64,000 nucleotides of DNA from Acidithiobacillus sp. (GCA_028065135.1 JAPTWR010000114.1:17603-81602); one strand, 5' to 3'. Numbered from the stretch's first letter, positions 15,784 to 25,173 are shown. Program-made: numbers and translations. The notes: generated from the letters alone by a model not told the origin.

Positions 15784-17655
15784 CTAGTCTTTGATCAGGG
15801 GCACCCGGCATTTCATGATTTTGCCGCCGGCGAACATGGCCATGAAATGCAGCGGTGGAAGCGAGCTGAACAGGTCGGCGGGAAACAGATCGGCCTCCGT
15901 CGGCACCAGTCCCTCGGCGTAAGTGCCATTCGACATGTCGTGGGGGGCTGGACTGACGCCGTGCCCGTAAGTCATGTTCATGCGGCGGATGGCGGCCTTG
16001 CCGAACGACTCTGAAAGGGTCGTTTGGGTATCGCTGTCCTTGATGCGCAGGGCGATGACGTTGTTCATGTTGCCGATCACCTGTAAGGCGCGATCTTTGC
16101 TGCCCAGGCGCACGGCGATGTCCGCATAGGTCTGGGTGGCGAGGAATAAACGGAACATGGACCCGCCGCCCTTGTTGGCGATCTGTATCAGTGGTTGGTT
16201 GAGGACCTCCGCCCCCTCATCCACGAAGATGTTGAAGGGTTTCGGGTTGTCGGTGTAGTTATAAACATTGCCGGCTTCCGCGGCGATCCCGGCCAGCAAC
16301 ACGGAACCGATCGCCTGGCCAACCACGGTATCGGATAGCGTGTCGAGACCCACATACACGACGAGATTCTGGTTGAGGATGCGGTCCGGAGTGATGATCC
16401 GGCCCTCGAAAGTTTTTGGATCCGGGGACAGCAGGCTATCCAACGGATGGCTGGTCAACATGGTGAGGATAGGCGTGAGTGACACGATCATCTTGGAAAG
16501 ATGTTCCTTGTCGTGTTCCTGATCGGCGAGAAGCCCGTCGATTTCCGGAGATGGATGATCCTTGGAGTAAATCTCGCGGTAAAACCGTTTGTAGCCCGCC
16601 AATTGCAAATCCACACCCTCCAGCCGTTTTCCGTCCTTGCCGATCAGATAGGAATGGATGGACGCCTGCTCGACCTTTTCCTGCTGCAAGAAGTCTTTCA
16701 GGACGGCGAGCACAAAAGCTTCGGCGCCACCATCGACCAGCGAGCGCAATCGTTTCAGGTTGGGTTTTTCTCCCAAGATCATCAACCCGTGGACAAAGTT
16801 ATTGACGATGCGCCAGACAAAGGAAACGAACGGATCGCTGTTGGCGTCACCGCCCGCCGCGAGGAGAGCGGCGACGCGAGAGGCGAGACTTGTGGCCCGG
16901 GACCAGGATGCCATGACATCGATGGCGTCGGATTTTTTCGGGTGCGCTGGGTGAAAGTAGGAATAGCGTTCCGCGTAGCCGTATTTTTCGCAGGCTCTCT
17001 TCGCTCCTTCGGCAAGTCCTTTATCGCCTTTGGGGTCGATGATGATGACGGCCTCTCCGCGGCGGACGCATTGTTCGATCAGCACCTCGAAAGTCCTGGA
17101 TTTGCCGGACCGCGTGGTGCCAACGATGATCGTCTGCCCTTTGAGCAGGTCCACTGGCACGATGAGATCTTTTTCGTCATCCAGGTGATGCAACCAGTGT
17201 TTCCCGTTGAAATCGTCGGCGCTGGTTTCCAGCTTTTCCTCCAGGGGTTGCACCAGTGGCGCGCCCGGCCCCAGCAGGTAGTGCGCTTTCTCCGCGATGG
17301 CGGGGGTCCATTCAAAGCCTTTTCCGTACCACATGCCATCCACGTCGGTGGCTCGTTGAAATTTGAGGTCGGCGTCGGCCCATGGCATGAACCAGAGTTC
17401 GCCGCCGTTCTGGATGCGGTCCAGCTTGAGTTTTTGCCGGTACCCCTGACGAAAGCGGATGACCCCCATGGTGAAGGACATGCTCATGCCGATGGCGACG
17501 GGGAAAAACGGCACATCGGTGATGGCCCATGATCCCAGCGCCATCAGGGATGCCGCCCCCCAGCCGGCTGCCGAATACAACTCGTATGGGGGCCTGAAGG
17601 GTATTTCGTAAACGGGCACGCGCCGGTTGAATTTCTGTTTTTTCTTCGATGCCAT
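15784..17655 (-). CDS. traD: TraD-type (VirD4-like) coupling protein
   Basis: This encodes 623 residues. Two N-terminal hydrophobic segments (about 30-45 and 50-66) anchor it in the membrane. Walker A is GTTRSGKS at 179-186 and Walker B is FNIFVDEGAEVL, near 465. FLATQTYAD follows, typical of TraD/TraG coupling ATPases. The protein brings the relaxase-DNA complex to the type IV channel. The start has GGGGAAG upstream and lies 20 bp after traI. The SXT/PFGI-type TraD group is the likely closest kin, given the MobH relaxase beside it. Confidence 0.88.
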   Translation of the reverse strand: MASKKKQKFNRRVPVYEIPFRPPYELYSAAGWGAASLMALGSWAITDVPFFPVAIGMSMSFTMGVIRFRQGYRQKLKLDRIQNGGELWFMPWADADLKFQRATDVDGMWYGKGFEWTPAIAEKAHYLLGPGAPLVQPLEEKLETSADDFNGKHWLHHLDDEKDLIVPVDLLKGQTIIVGTTRSGKSRTFEVLIEQCVRRGEAVIIIDPKGDKGLAEGAKRACEKYGYAERYSYFHPAHPKKSDAIDVMASWSRATSLASRVAALLAAGGDANSDPFVSFVWRIVNNFVHGLMILGEKPNLKRLRSLVDGGAEAFVLAVLKDFLQQEKVEQASIHSYLIGKDGKRLEGVDLQLAGYKRFYREIYSKDHPSPEIDGLLADQEHDKEHLSKMIVSLTPILTMLTSHPLDSLLSPDPKTFEGRIITPDRILNQNLVVYVGLDTLSDTVVGQAIGSVLLAGIAAEAGNVYNYTDNPKPFNIFVDEGAEVLNQPLIQIANKGGGSMFRLFLATQTYADIAVRLGSKDRALQVIGNMNNVIALRIKDSDTQTTLSESFGKAAIRRMNMTYGHGVSPAPHDMSNGTYAEGLVPTEADLFPADLFSSLPPLHFMAMFAGGKIMKCRVPLIKD

Positions 17656-17675
17656 GACCAGACTTCCCCTGTTGA

Positions 17676-19943
17676 TTACTCGCTGGATGCCTGAAACCGG
17701 ATGTAAGGGCCTTCCGCATCTTTGGTTCCTGGACCACTATCGAAATGCCGGAGGATCCATTCTGGACAGGACTGGTTGCCGGACCAGGAGCGCAGATGGA
17801 ACACCGCCCAGTCTGCCGGCAGAAACCAGAGTCCGGCGCTGCCTTCATTTCCTGATTTTTCAGGGGCGAATCTGCCCGTCGGACAACTGGCGGCGATACT
17901 GGTCAGGTAGGATTGCGCCGCCTTGACCTGCGCCGGCGTGATGTCGGCATGACTGACGCCAAGGCACGGGACCGCCAAGATGCCATGTTCGGACAGCACC
18001 ACGACTTTGCTGGGTTTGGCGTCCCCTGGTAAATTCATGGTTTGGATCATTTTTTCCGGATTGGTGGGGTCCGGCTTGAGCATGCCTTCCTCATCCAGCA
18101 TTTTGAGAATGTCGATGGGTTTGTATCCAAAGTCTTCCAGGGCCTGCGGGAACCGCAGCATGGCACTGTTACCTGCGGGGACAATAATGGCGGCGTCTCG
18201 TCTCCTGAGGGCGATGTCCATGGCCAATGCGCGCAAAATTCTGGTGGCCGTGGTGAGGTTTTCCGGTTCCGGCGTGCTCTTGCTGGGCGTATTCGGTGGA
18301 CTTCCTTCGAGTGTCGCGGGCTTTTCGGAAGAAGGCGTTCGCCCCGCCAGAAGTTCCTGTTCAGACCTGGGTTGATGAAATTCGCTCGCCTTGGGGGCGG
18401 GGGCTTGTGGGCGCGCCGCTGGCTTTTGTGATTTAGGCGCAGTGCTGGGCGAATCGCGCCCAGCAGGCGCTGCGGGGGCGGGCGCCGCAGGTGTGGAATT
18501 TTCGACATTCGTAGCCGATGAAGTGGTGCGGTTTGCTGAAAACAACCGGTTGTCGCTGGGGGGTGGAACGGGATCCAGAAGGTATTCCGCGTGGGCGATG
18601 ACCAAGACTTTTTGCCCTATCGCCGCAACGACGGCCGTGTCCGCGGACCCCATGCCATTTTCCTTATCGTTGGCGGGGGGCAGCATTTGCCATGTGTTAA
18701 TACTGGAATTGTTTTCCGTGCTGGGGCGTGCCGGCACCGCAATGCCCCGGTCGATCAACATGCTGGCCACGATATTGGGATCGCGCGGGACTCCAGGTAT
18801 TTCATTCTTGGCCAATCTGGCGATGATCGCTTCACCGGCACGTGGCCAGAGCAACGCCACGATCGGCGTGCCCGGAGCGAACGGACGTTCAATCCCTTCG
18901 TCCGGTGCTTTGCAGACCCAAATGACGCTGTTCTTCTCATTGGCGGTCCACAAGTTCTCGAACAGCATTTCCCTGCAGGCGTGCAGCATGTACCGCTCCA
19001 GTGGAATCCCGATATCGTTTCCGGATTCCGCGCGTTTGGACAAATCTTCTTTCACGGAAATTTGGTCGCCTGTTATCGCGTTATCCCGGACCGAGTTGGA
19101 ACCGGTTTCATAATTCACCAGGGATTTGCTGAGCAGGTCGACCCAGAGCGCCCCTTCTTCCGACTCATGCATCCATGCGAGCGCAAAATGGCCCATCAGC
19201 TTGGGGAGCAGAATCGCCGAAACCGCTTCATGGCGTTCCTTGCGGTTTTTGCGCCAATGGATATGGTAGCGTTCCACCCCGTTGCTTGCGGCCCACTCCG
19301 GCAGATACTCCAGCAGCGGGTTCCAGACGGGACCGCCTTCATACGCGGCCACCGTCATATCGCTGATGGGTTTCCCCGTGTCGTGCAACAGAGCCGCGCA
19401 GAAGGTGGCGAAACGTTTGCGATCGTCATATTTTTTTCGTTCTTCGGCATCGGCTTTGTGCGCGGATTTTTTTCCGGCGTCCTTGCCATCCACCAGGCGT
19501 ACCGCATTGTAGGCCGCCTCAAGCCCGTGCTGGAAGAGCCCGCCCGCCCCGCGATGGTGGTTGGTTTCGCTGGCCGGCAACAGATGGGCATGGCCGGCGT
19601 AGTTATAGATGATGGGCAGGTATAAAGACCGCCAAAGGTCCGACGTTACGCCAGTGGCGCGGTATATATCGCGGATCAGTTCGTCCTGTGAGCGCACGAT
19701 CTGCTCCGCGGTGACGCAGGGCAGGCCGTTACGGAACGGCGGGTAGGTGGGGATGGTTTCGCTGGTTTGCCGCGCCCATTCCCTGGGGGTCTGGGTGCTG
19801 GTCGCGCCACCCGAGTGGGTTGTCAATGGCGCCAACAAATCGTCGGGTGTGTGATGTCCACGCGAAGATGGCTCCAGCCATTCAAGGAATCGCTGGGTGA
19901 GTCTTCGGGCGTGGGTCCTGACGTGCGTGTAAGGTTGGCTCAT
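17676..19943 (-). CDS. traI: MobH-family relaxase (TraI_2 type)
   Basis: This encodes 755 residues from the ATG at 19943, where clear MobH-like sequence begins; a longer frame exists upstream. The signature HHRGAGGLFQH (HH 129-130, H139) and the HD motif in LLHDTGKP (187-188) define the TraI_2/MobH relaxase domain, a metal-dependent HD-like nuclease. A low-complexity Pro/Ala linker precedes a C-terminal domain with winged-helix-like FPQALEDFGYKPIDILKML and SEHGILAVP. It nicks oriT and starts strand transfer. oriT is probably near the traI start or in the traI-parM gap, but I could not identify it. Confidence 0.87.
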   Translation of the reverse strand: MSQPYTHVRTHARRLTQRFLEWLEPSSRGHHTPDDLLAPLTTHSGGATSTQTPREWARQTSETIPTYPPFRNGLPCVTAEQIVRSQDELIRDIYRATGVTSDLWRSLYLPIIYNYAGHAHLLPASETNHHRGAGGLFQHGLEAAYNAVRLVDGKDAGKKSAHKADAEERKKYDDRKRFATFCAALLHDTGKPISDMTVAAYEGGPVWNPLLEYLPEWAASNGVERYHIHWRKNRKERHEAVSAILLPKLMGHFALAWMHESEEGALWVDLLSKSLVNYETGSNSVRDNAITGDQISVKEDLSKRAESGNDIGIPLERYMLHACREMLFENLWTANEKNSVIWVCKAPDEGIERPFAPGTPIVALLWPRAGEAIIARLAKNEIPGVPRDPNIVASMLIDRGIAVPARPSTENNSSINTWQMLPPANDKENGMGSADTAVVAAIGQKVLVIAHAEYLLDPVPPPSDNRLFSANRTTSSATNVENSTPAAPAPAAPAGRDSPSTAPKSQKPAARPQAPAPKASEFHQPRSEQELLAGRTPSSEKPATLEGSPPNTPSKSTPEPENLTTATRILRALAMDIALRRRDAAIIVPAGNSAMLRFPQALEDFGYKPIDILKMLDEEGMLKPDPTNPEKMIQTMNLPGDAKPSKVVVLSEHGILAVPCLGVSHADITPAQVKAAQSYLTSIAASCPTGRFAPEKSGNEGSAGLWFLPADWAVFHLRSWSGNQSCPEWILRHFDSGPGTKDAEGPYIRFQASSE

Positions 19944-20215
19944 GCCCGCAGTATGCCGCGTTCGTACAGCCGTATTTTTATTAAAAACCGTGACTTGTTT
20001 GCCTTTCTGACGTCCGGCCGGACTGTGCTTGTCGCTATATTGGCATGGCGGTCTGGACACACCTTGTCTTTGCCTGCCGGGTTTTAGTGAATGTCGCGCA
20101 GCAAGCAAAACGCATATTCAGAATGAACAAAAAACTCGTTTTATTGCGACTTTTTGCCCATCTCTCCGGGGATACGATTTCACCCAATACTTTCGCGTAA
20201 GCAAGGGGTGACCGG
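19944..20215. promoter_or_regulatory. traI-parM divergent region, candidate oriT/parC
   Basis: This 272-bp gap lies between traI (minus) and parM (plus). It holds a perfect 12-bp palindrome GTCCGGCCGGAC at 20012-20023, an AT-rich TTTTTATTAAAAA block and an AAAACG/CGTTTT inverted pair around 20109-20143. Partition loci and MobH oriTs are often found in such positions. I cannot say which it is. Confidence 0.4.
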
Positions 20216-21232
20216 ATGTTTGTTCTCGGTATGGATATTGGGTACAGCAATTTGAAACTGGCGTTTGGCGATACGGGCGAAGGGGCGCCATTTACAGTCA
20301 ACTTACCAGCGCTCGCGGCTCCGGCCAGCATGGTGGCCAGCACGCTCTTCTCGGATGGCGGCGGCGACGGCAATGAAGACGGCGTGAGGGTGCTGGTGAA
20401 TGGCGAGCCTTGGGTTGCCGGATTGCCCCCGTCCGCGGTGCAACGTCATTCACGAGAACTCCATGAAGGATATGTGGGGAGTCCGTCATGGACGGCGCTG
20501 GCGCATGCCGGCATGGCGCTGGCCGGAGTAAACATAATCGACCTGCTGGTTGTTGGACTCCCCGTACACCACTTCGAAGAGAAGTCCTACCGGGACCGCT
20601 TGCGGGCGCTTCTCAAGGGGTCGCATCAGGTGAGTCTCAAGCGGAATGTGGAAGTGTTACGGGTTGAGGTTGTACCGCAACCTATCGGCGCTGTTCTCGA
20701 CGCCATGCAGTGGTATCCGGATCCGGCGCAGTTGGAGGAGGAAACCATCCTGACGCTGGACCCCGGCTATTTCTCGACCGATTGGGCCATGATTCAGCCC
20801 GGCTTGCGGTACGCAAAGGAATCGTCTGGCAGCAGCCTCAATGCCATGTCCAGACTCATTGAGACGGCGCGGACAAAAATGGCGGATGACTTTGGGATGG
20901 CGCCTTCGCAAACCCAGGTGGAGGACGCTATTCGCCAGGGTCGCAAGCATTTGCGGGTGTTCAGTGACACGGTGGACTTGGCCCCCTATCTCGAAAAAGC
21001 CGCGTTATCTGTAGCCGCGCAGTCGCTAACCGAACTACGGACGAGTATTCGCCATGTGGATCACGCCATCACTTATCTGCTGTTGTCCGGTGGCGGAGCG
21101 GCTACTTACAAGGCTGCCGCGGAGGAGGTTTTCCCGAAAAGCGAGGTGCTGATCAGCGAGGACCCGACACTTGCAAACGCGCGCGGCTTCTGGAATTTCC
21201 ACATGGCGCTGGCCGAAGAGCCAGTCAAGTAA
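20216..21232 (+). CDS. parM: ParM/StbA-type actin-like partition protein
   Basis: This encodes 338 residues. The opening FVLGMDIGYSNLKLAFGD is the phosphate-1 motif of actin-like ATPases. ILTLDPGYFSTDWAM gives phosphate-2 and LLLSGGGAATYKAA is the adenosine motif. ParM polymerises into filaments that push plasmid copies apart. The ATG follows AAGGGG. The small gene just downstream is the expected place for a ParR-like adaptor. Confidence 0.85.
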   Translation: MFVLGMDIGYSNLKLAFGDTGEGAPFTVNLPALAAPASMVASTLFSDGGGDGNEDGVRVLVNGEPWVAGLPPSAVQRHSRELHEGYVGSPSWTALAHAGMALAGVNIIDLLVVGLPVHHFEEKSYRDRLRALLKGSHQVSLKRNVEVLRVEVVPQPIGAVLDAMQWYPDPAQLEEETILTLDPGYFSTDWAMIQPGLRYAKESSGSSLNAMSRLIETARTKMADDFGMAPSQTQVEDAIRQGRKHLRVFSDTVDLAPYLEKAALSVAAQSLTELRTSIRHVDHAITYLLLSGGGAATYKAAAEEVFPKSEVLISEDPTLANARGFWNFHMALAEEPVK

Positions 21233-21241
21233 GGAGCGGGT

Positions 21242-21523
21242 ATGCGCGTTATTACCGAGATCAAGCCAGGGCACAAGGAAATTTACGAAGACATCTTCAA
21301 TACCCCCTCTCGGGAACGGGCGGATAGGCTGAGGTTTTTGGCCATGCTGGGGTCGCTGGTGCTCAGGGGTCAGGTGGCATTGCACGGGGGAGCAACGCAT
21401 GGGGTGCTATCGCAACCTTTGGTGGGAACCCCCGTGACACGCCCGGACCCGCATACGGCGCGTGAGGAAAAGATGCTGCGAAACCGCATGGCGAAGCGGT
21501 TAGTGGCGGGGTTGACGGAGTAA
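21242..21523 (+). CDS. Small ParM partner, ParR/StbB-like by position
   Basis: This encodes 93 residues, starting 9 bp after parM with AAGGAG upstream. It is basic, with a helical middle (RERADRLRFLAMLGSLVLRG) and a charged C-terminus (REEKMLRNRMAKRLVAGL). ParR adaptors are small DNA-binding proteins encoded directly after parM and bind parC. No clear sequence signature of ParR is visible, so the assignment rests on position and size. Confidence 0.5.
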   Translation: MRVITEIKPGHKEIYEDIFNTPSRERADRLRFLAMLGSLVLRGQVALHGGATHGVLSQPLVGTPVTRPDPHTAREEKMLRNRMAKRLVAGLTE

Positions 21524-21665
21524 TTCATCCAAAAAAGGTTTTCGGTGTCATGACAGTGTTAATCTTTTTCTGATGTCTTTGTTGTTGTGCTTGTTGGTGT
21601 TTGTCCAGTTTGTGCGGGAAACCATGCTCGTACATTGTGCTTTAACTTTAACATAGGGGTTTGAA

Positions 21666-22016
21666 ATGGGAAATCTGAAATACGCAGTATTTGTTGCCGC
21701 ACTCCTGGTCTCCGGGTCTGTATTTGCCGGTACTGTCAAGACGTTTAATATCCAGACATCGCCAGGTGCCATCACGGAAGTGCTATTGCCTGCCGGTGTT
21801 CATGTCGAATCCGTATATGCGTCTACGGCCGATGTGCACATCAAACCGGTACGATTTGGGAAAGGGCCTTCATATCGAGGCGGGGTTGCGCTTATCCCGG
21901 CAATGGGGAGTACCAAGAACGACATTATCGTTAATGGCGGCAATGGCGACACATACGTAGTCTGGGACCACAACAGCAAGCAAGTTCCAGCCAAAGTGGT
22001 TTACCAACTCCGCTGA
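21666..22016 (+). CDS. Exported protein of unknown function
   Basis: This encodes 116 residues. A signal peptide (YAVFVAALLVSGSVFA, cleavage after VFA) leaves a mature protein of about 95 residues that looks beta-rich (TFNIQTSPGAITEVLLPAGVHVESVYA). That segment resembles the N-terminal part of IncP-type TraN/TraK-like periplasmic proteins only loosely. The start follows AGGGG. The function is unknown. Confidence 0.6.
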   Translation: MGNLKYAVFVAALLVSGSVFAGTVKTFNIQTSPGAITEVLLPAGVHVESVYASTADVHIKPVRFGKGPSYRGGVALIPAMGSTKNDIIVNGGNGDTYVVWDHNSKQVPAKVVYQLR

Positions 22017-22035
22017 TTGATGCTGCTACTGAGGC

Positions 22036-22066
22036 GCGTGCTGCCACGCGTAGACCGGCAGCACGC
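22036..22066 (+). terminator. Hairpin after the exported-protein gene
   Basis: GCGTGCTGCC (22036-22045) pairs with GGCAGCACGC (22057-22066) across an 11-nt loop. No T-run follows, so it is a weak terminator candidate or an RNA-stabilising hairpin. Confidence 0.4.
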
Positions 22067-22210
22067 CTTCGCCGAGAAGACCGTTTCCAACGTACTTTTT
22101 CGTGCTTAAATTAATGTTCATACCCCGTCGTTTTTGCTTGCAGAATTATACTCTGATCGGTGATGCCCATACTTGTACCTATCCTGATGGTGAGTTAATA
22201 GGAGATGTTT

Positions 22211-22687
22211 ATGCGTGCTGATTTTGATTTCACCACGGAGTTGGCCGATCTGGTTTCTTTTATGTCGCGCGTAGCTATTGCCATCCGGATGCATACGCCG
22301 TATAGCGGCAAAACACGATACGAGAGTGCTGAGGGTCATTGTAAGCACGTGCTCTGGCTTGCCGATTCTATCCATTCATTTGACAGCTTGTCCTACGCTA
22401 TTGCACGCAGGAATATCGATGCCATAGTTTTTGCGGCAGACCTTAATATTAACCGTTACCGAGTATATATGACTGTTGGCGACAAATGGGTCAGCGATCC
22501 TATGCTGACATTTAAAACAGTTGGGGATTTTCCTGGCGAACGTTGCGACGCCTGGATTCTGAGTGAAGGTATATCCTTGCTGGAACGCATTAAGACTAAA
22601 GCCGAACAAGCAAGTCATGTTCAAACATTGCCTTCAGAAATGGTTGAAATTGATGTCCCACATTGGGAGGAGATTGTCAGTGAGTAG
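22211..22687 (+). CDS. Unknown soluble protein
   Basis: This encodes 158 residues from the ATG at 22211, with AGGAG at good spacing; the ATG at 22205 directly abuts the site and is less likely. It is helical, with CKHVLWLADSIHSFDSLSYAIA and a beta-type middle (RYRVYMTVGDKWVSDPML). I recognise no family. It overlaps the HAD gene by 8 bp, so the two are coupled. Confidence 0.55.
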   Translation: MRADFDFTTELADLVSFMSRVAIAIRMHTPYSGKTRYESAEGHCKHVLWLADSIHSFDSLSYAIARRNIDAIVFAADLNINRYRVYMTVGDKWVSDPMLTFKTVGDFPGERCDAWILSEGISLLERIKTKAEQASHVQTLPSEMVEIDVPHWEEIVSE

Positions 22688-23297
22688 ATCATTGCAAGGC
22701 GCTGGACTAATCGCTGTACTGGACGTAGATGGCATCCTCACGGATTTCGACGCCCACTGGCGGCAGTGCGCGGAACACCTGCTGGGGCGCATCCTGCCAC
22801 AAGTTAGCCGGGGCCACAGCATGCGTGTGCGCTACGCGCTGACGCGCGAGGAATGCGACGCGGTATGGCGAGCCTACCATGCTGATGAATGGCATCGCCT
22901 GCCACTATATCCGCATACCGCCGATCTGGTGCACGCCCTGGAAGATCTGGGTTGCACAATCTGGGCGGTGACCAGCATCGATGAGCGGCATCGCGCCGCG
23001 CGGGCGGAGAGCCTTGCTGGGCTGATTCCAGCCGGCCGCATCGTGTGTGTCGGCCATGCGGCTCTAGCCGGCGCCAAGGCGGACGTGCTGCGGGATTTGG
23101 GCGCAGTTGCGTTTCTCGACGATCACCCGGCTAATGCCAATGCCGCATTAGGCGCGGTGAGTCTGCCGGTTCTGCTGGATCGCGGGTACGAAGGGTTGGA
23201 TGCCCCGGAATACGGGGTGACGGTCATCGATGACGCGATGGATTTCCCGGTGCTGGTGGAGCAGTTGTTGAAGCGGACGGGGAGGATGGTGGCATGA
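22680..23297 (+). CDS. HAD-superfamily hydrolase-like protein
   Basis: This encodes 205 residues from a GTG at 22680 with GGGAGGAG upstream. Motif I is VLDVDGILTDFD (the DxD pair). AVTSID gives motif II and FLDDHPANA gives the acidic motif IV. It probably hydrolyses a small phosphorylated substrate, perhaps a nucleotide. Translation is coupled to the upstream gene, and its stop overlaps the ATG of the next, split gene (ATGA). Confidence 0.7.
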   Translation: MSRSLQGAGLIAVLDVDGILTDFDAHWRQCAEHLLGRILPQVSRGHSMRVRYALTREECDAVWRAYHADEWHRLPLYPHTADLVHALEDLGCTIWAVTSIDERHRAARAESLAGLIPAGRIVCVGHAALAGAKADVLRDLGAVAFLDDHPANANAALGAVSLPVLLDRGYEGLDAPEYGVTVIDDAMDFPVLVEQLLKRTGRMVA

Positions 23298-23357
23298 ACG
23301 AATGTGCGACAACTTTCAGGAATGGAGAGCCTGTCATGGTGATAGCCGACACAGATG
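23294..23357 (+). pseudogene. 5' fragment of a small gene split by the IscB1 element
   Basis: An ATG at 23294 follows GGGAGGATGGTGGC and overlaps the HAD stop. It encodes about 21 residues (MNECATTFRNGEPVMVIADT...) before reading into the element's left-end hairpin. The 3' part resumes at about 25185 in a compatible frame. Confidence 0.5.
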
Positions 23358-23643
23358 TCAATCACTCCGGGCTGAAGCCCGGAGCTTGTGGTGGAGCGCG
23401 ACTGCAAGTGCCGTTGTGAGTTCACGGCGTGATTGGACAGGGGAGTAAAGCAGGTCACGAAACTGACGCTGCCGGGTGAGATCCCAGCCTGGCGAGACAG
23501 AGGTGCAATCCCTTGCTGTGAGCGTCGTTCACAGGACCTGTTGCATCCGCTTCGCAAGAGGCGGGTGTGCCCCAGGGAAACGTACCGCACGAAAGTGCGC
23601 CAGATCATAGGCGTCTGAGGACGGTCATTGAAGGAGATGGAAG
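23358..23643 (+). ncRNA. Omega RNA (HEARO-type) of IscB1
   Basis: This stretch of about 286 nt has no gene and lies directly before iscB. It starts with the left-end hairpin and contains several short stem-like GC segments (for example GCCGGGTGAGATCCCAGCCTGG). Such regions are transcribed as the guide RNA scaffold of IscB. The guide would come from sequence at or just upstream of the left end, near 23340-23360. Confidence 0.65.
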
Positions 23644-25083
23644 ATGTTCGTATTCGTAATGGATCAACATGGGAGGCCCGGACACCCGACGCGTCGGATG
23701 GACTGGGTGCGCAAGCAGGTGAAACACCAGCGCGGGAAGATCGTGGGCGGCGGCATTTCCGGGAAACCGGCGGTGCTGGTGCTCCGCGAACGGTCGTTTG
23801 ACCGGAGCAAAACGGTGAAGCGGCGGTTTTACGTGACGCTGGATACGGGGTACAGGAATGTCGGCTATGCCGTCACCGAATTGCTGGAGGACGGCACGCT
23901 GCGGGTGTTGCTGAAGGGCACGCTCGCGGCGCGCACCCCGGATATCCGGGGATTGATGGACGAACGAGCCATGTACCGGAATTCACGGCGGCATCACAGG
24001 CGGAAGAACGTGCAGAAAAAGGGGCAGACGGCAAAACACCGGCCGCCGCGCTACGAGAGCCGGGGCAAGCGGGATTCGGTCACCCTCAAGCACGGTGTGC
24101 AGACGCACCGGAATCTGTATGTCCGGCTCGCGCGCCTGGCGCCCTTGCCGACCCATCAGGTGACGCAAGGCTTCGAGAGCGCGGCCTTCGATCTGCGGGC
24201 CTTGGCCCACGGCAAGCCGCGGACCGGCTCAGGCTATCAGGTCTCGCCCATCGGCAAGGCGGCCGGAGAAAAGACGCACCGCTTCGTGGTGCGCCGCGAC
24301 GGCGGCTGCGTGGCTTGCAAAAGCAGGAATCGTTTGCATGATCATCATCTGCGAAAGCGGTCGAAACAGGGCTCCGACCGTGCCGGCAACCGGGTGACGC
24401 TCTGCGAAGACTGTCACGATGACGTGCATGCCGGACTGATCGCTCTGCCCATTACGGACGGCGCGCAGTGGCGGGACACCAGCACGGTCAATGCCGTCTG
24501 CGGAAAGCTGCGGAAACAGGCGACGGATGCAGGCTTGGTGCCGGTCCCTGTCGAACAATCCGTGGCCGCCCGCCGCCGACTCGGCCTGGAGAAAACCCAT
24601 GCGATGGACGCGGTGTCGGTAGCCGCCGCCATGACCGGCGCCGGCGCCATAGACCAGCGGGATACGCTGGACATGGACATGACGCAGTATCGCCGCCATC
24701 GGCGGGCGCACATTCACGCGCAGCGGGATCGGCTGTATTACCTGCCGGGTGAGAAAAAGCCCGTGGCGCACAACCGCCGCAAACGCTGCGATCAGGGCGA
24801 CGTGGATTCATTGGCCGAGTTCCGCAGGAAGCACCCGCGGGACATTGGGCGTTTGAAGGTGAAAAAGGCGGTGCGGCTCTACACGCCGAACCGGGCGAAG
24901 GCGCCAGCAGTCGGCGGCGACGTGAGAACGTGGCAAGGGAAACCGTTTGTTGTGCATGGCATCAAGAACGGCGGCGCTTATCTGCATTCCGCCGAACTCC
25001 AATCCCTGGTTGGGAAGACCTATCTACCCGTTTCCCAGGCAAAGCCCTACCTGTGTAATACCGGAATGGTGCCGCGCGCATGA
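23644..25083 (+). CDS. iscB: IscB-type RNA-guided HNH/RuvC endonuclease, divergent N-terminus
   Basis: This encodes 479 residues with GAAGGAG upstream. The N-terminal domain lacks the usual PLMP and reads RPGHPTRRMDW instead. RuvC-I Asp is D67 (VTLDTGYRNVGYAV). An Arg-rich bridge helix lies at 112-125 and RuvC-II Glu is E178. The HNH lies at 222-262 (CVAC, D233-H234-H235, N249, CEDCHDDVH) and RuvC-III is H319-A-M-D322-A. All catalytic positions are present. A C-terminal domain of about 130 residues (FVVHGIKNGGAYLHS) would recognise the target-adjacent motif. IscB is the ancestor-like relative of Cas9. Confidence 0.85.
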   Translation: MFVFVMDQHGRPGHPTRRMDWVRKQVKHQRGKIVGGGISGKPAVLVLRERSFDRSKTVKRRFYVTLDTGYRNVGYAVTELLEDGTLRVLLKGTLAARTPDIRGLMDERAMYRNSRRHHRRKNVQKKGQTAKHRPPRYESRGKRDSVTLKHGVQTHRNLYVRLARLAPLPTHQVTQGFESAAFDLRALAHGKPRTGSGYQVSPIGKAAGEKTHRFVVRRDGGCVACKSRNRLHDHHLRKRSKQGSDRAGNRVTLCEDCHDDVHAGLIALPITDGAQWRDTSTVNAVCGKLRKQATDAGLVPVPVEQSVAARRRLGLEKTHAMDAVSVAAAMTGAGAIDQRDTLDMDMTQYRRHRRAHIHAQRDRLYYLPGEKKPVAHNRRKRCDQGDVDSLAEFRRKHPRDIGRLKVKKAVRLYTPNRAKAPAVGGDVRTWQGKPFVVHGIKNGGAYLHSAELQSLVGKTYLPVSQAKPYLCNTGMVPRA

Positions 25084-25153
25084 TTTATCCACAAGATAGC
25101 ACTGACACAAGGAGAGCGGGAATGGGGCGGTCTTTGACCGCCGCGCTATCCCT

Positions 25154-25173
25154 CCCCGGCATGAATGCCGGGG
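25154..25173 (+). repeat. Right-end hairpin of the IscB1 element
   Basis: CCCCGGCAT and ATGCCGGGG are perfectly complementary over 9 bp with a 2-nt centre, followed by TTTC. Confidence 0.7.

Noticed and set aside
16501..17532. Long plus-strand frame opposite traD
   Set aside because: Antisense to a gene with clear Walker motifs; no family features.
20012..20023. GTCCGGCCGGAC as the nic site of oriT
   Set aside because: No known MobH oriT pattern could be matched; kept only as a candidate region.
22036..22066. Strong rho-independent terminator
   Set aside because: Good stem but no T-run on either side; kept only as a low-confidence hairpin.
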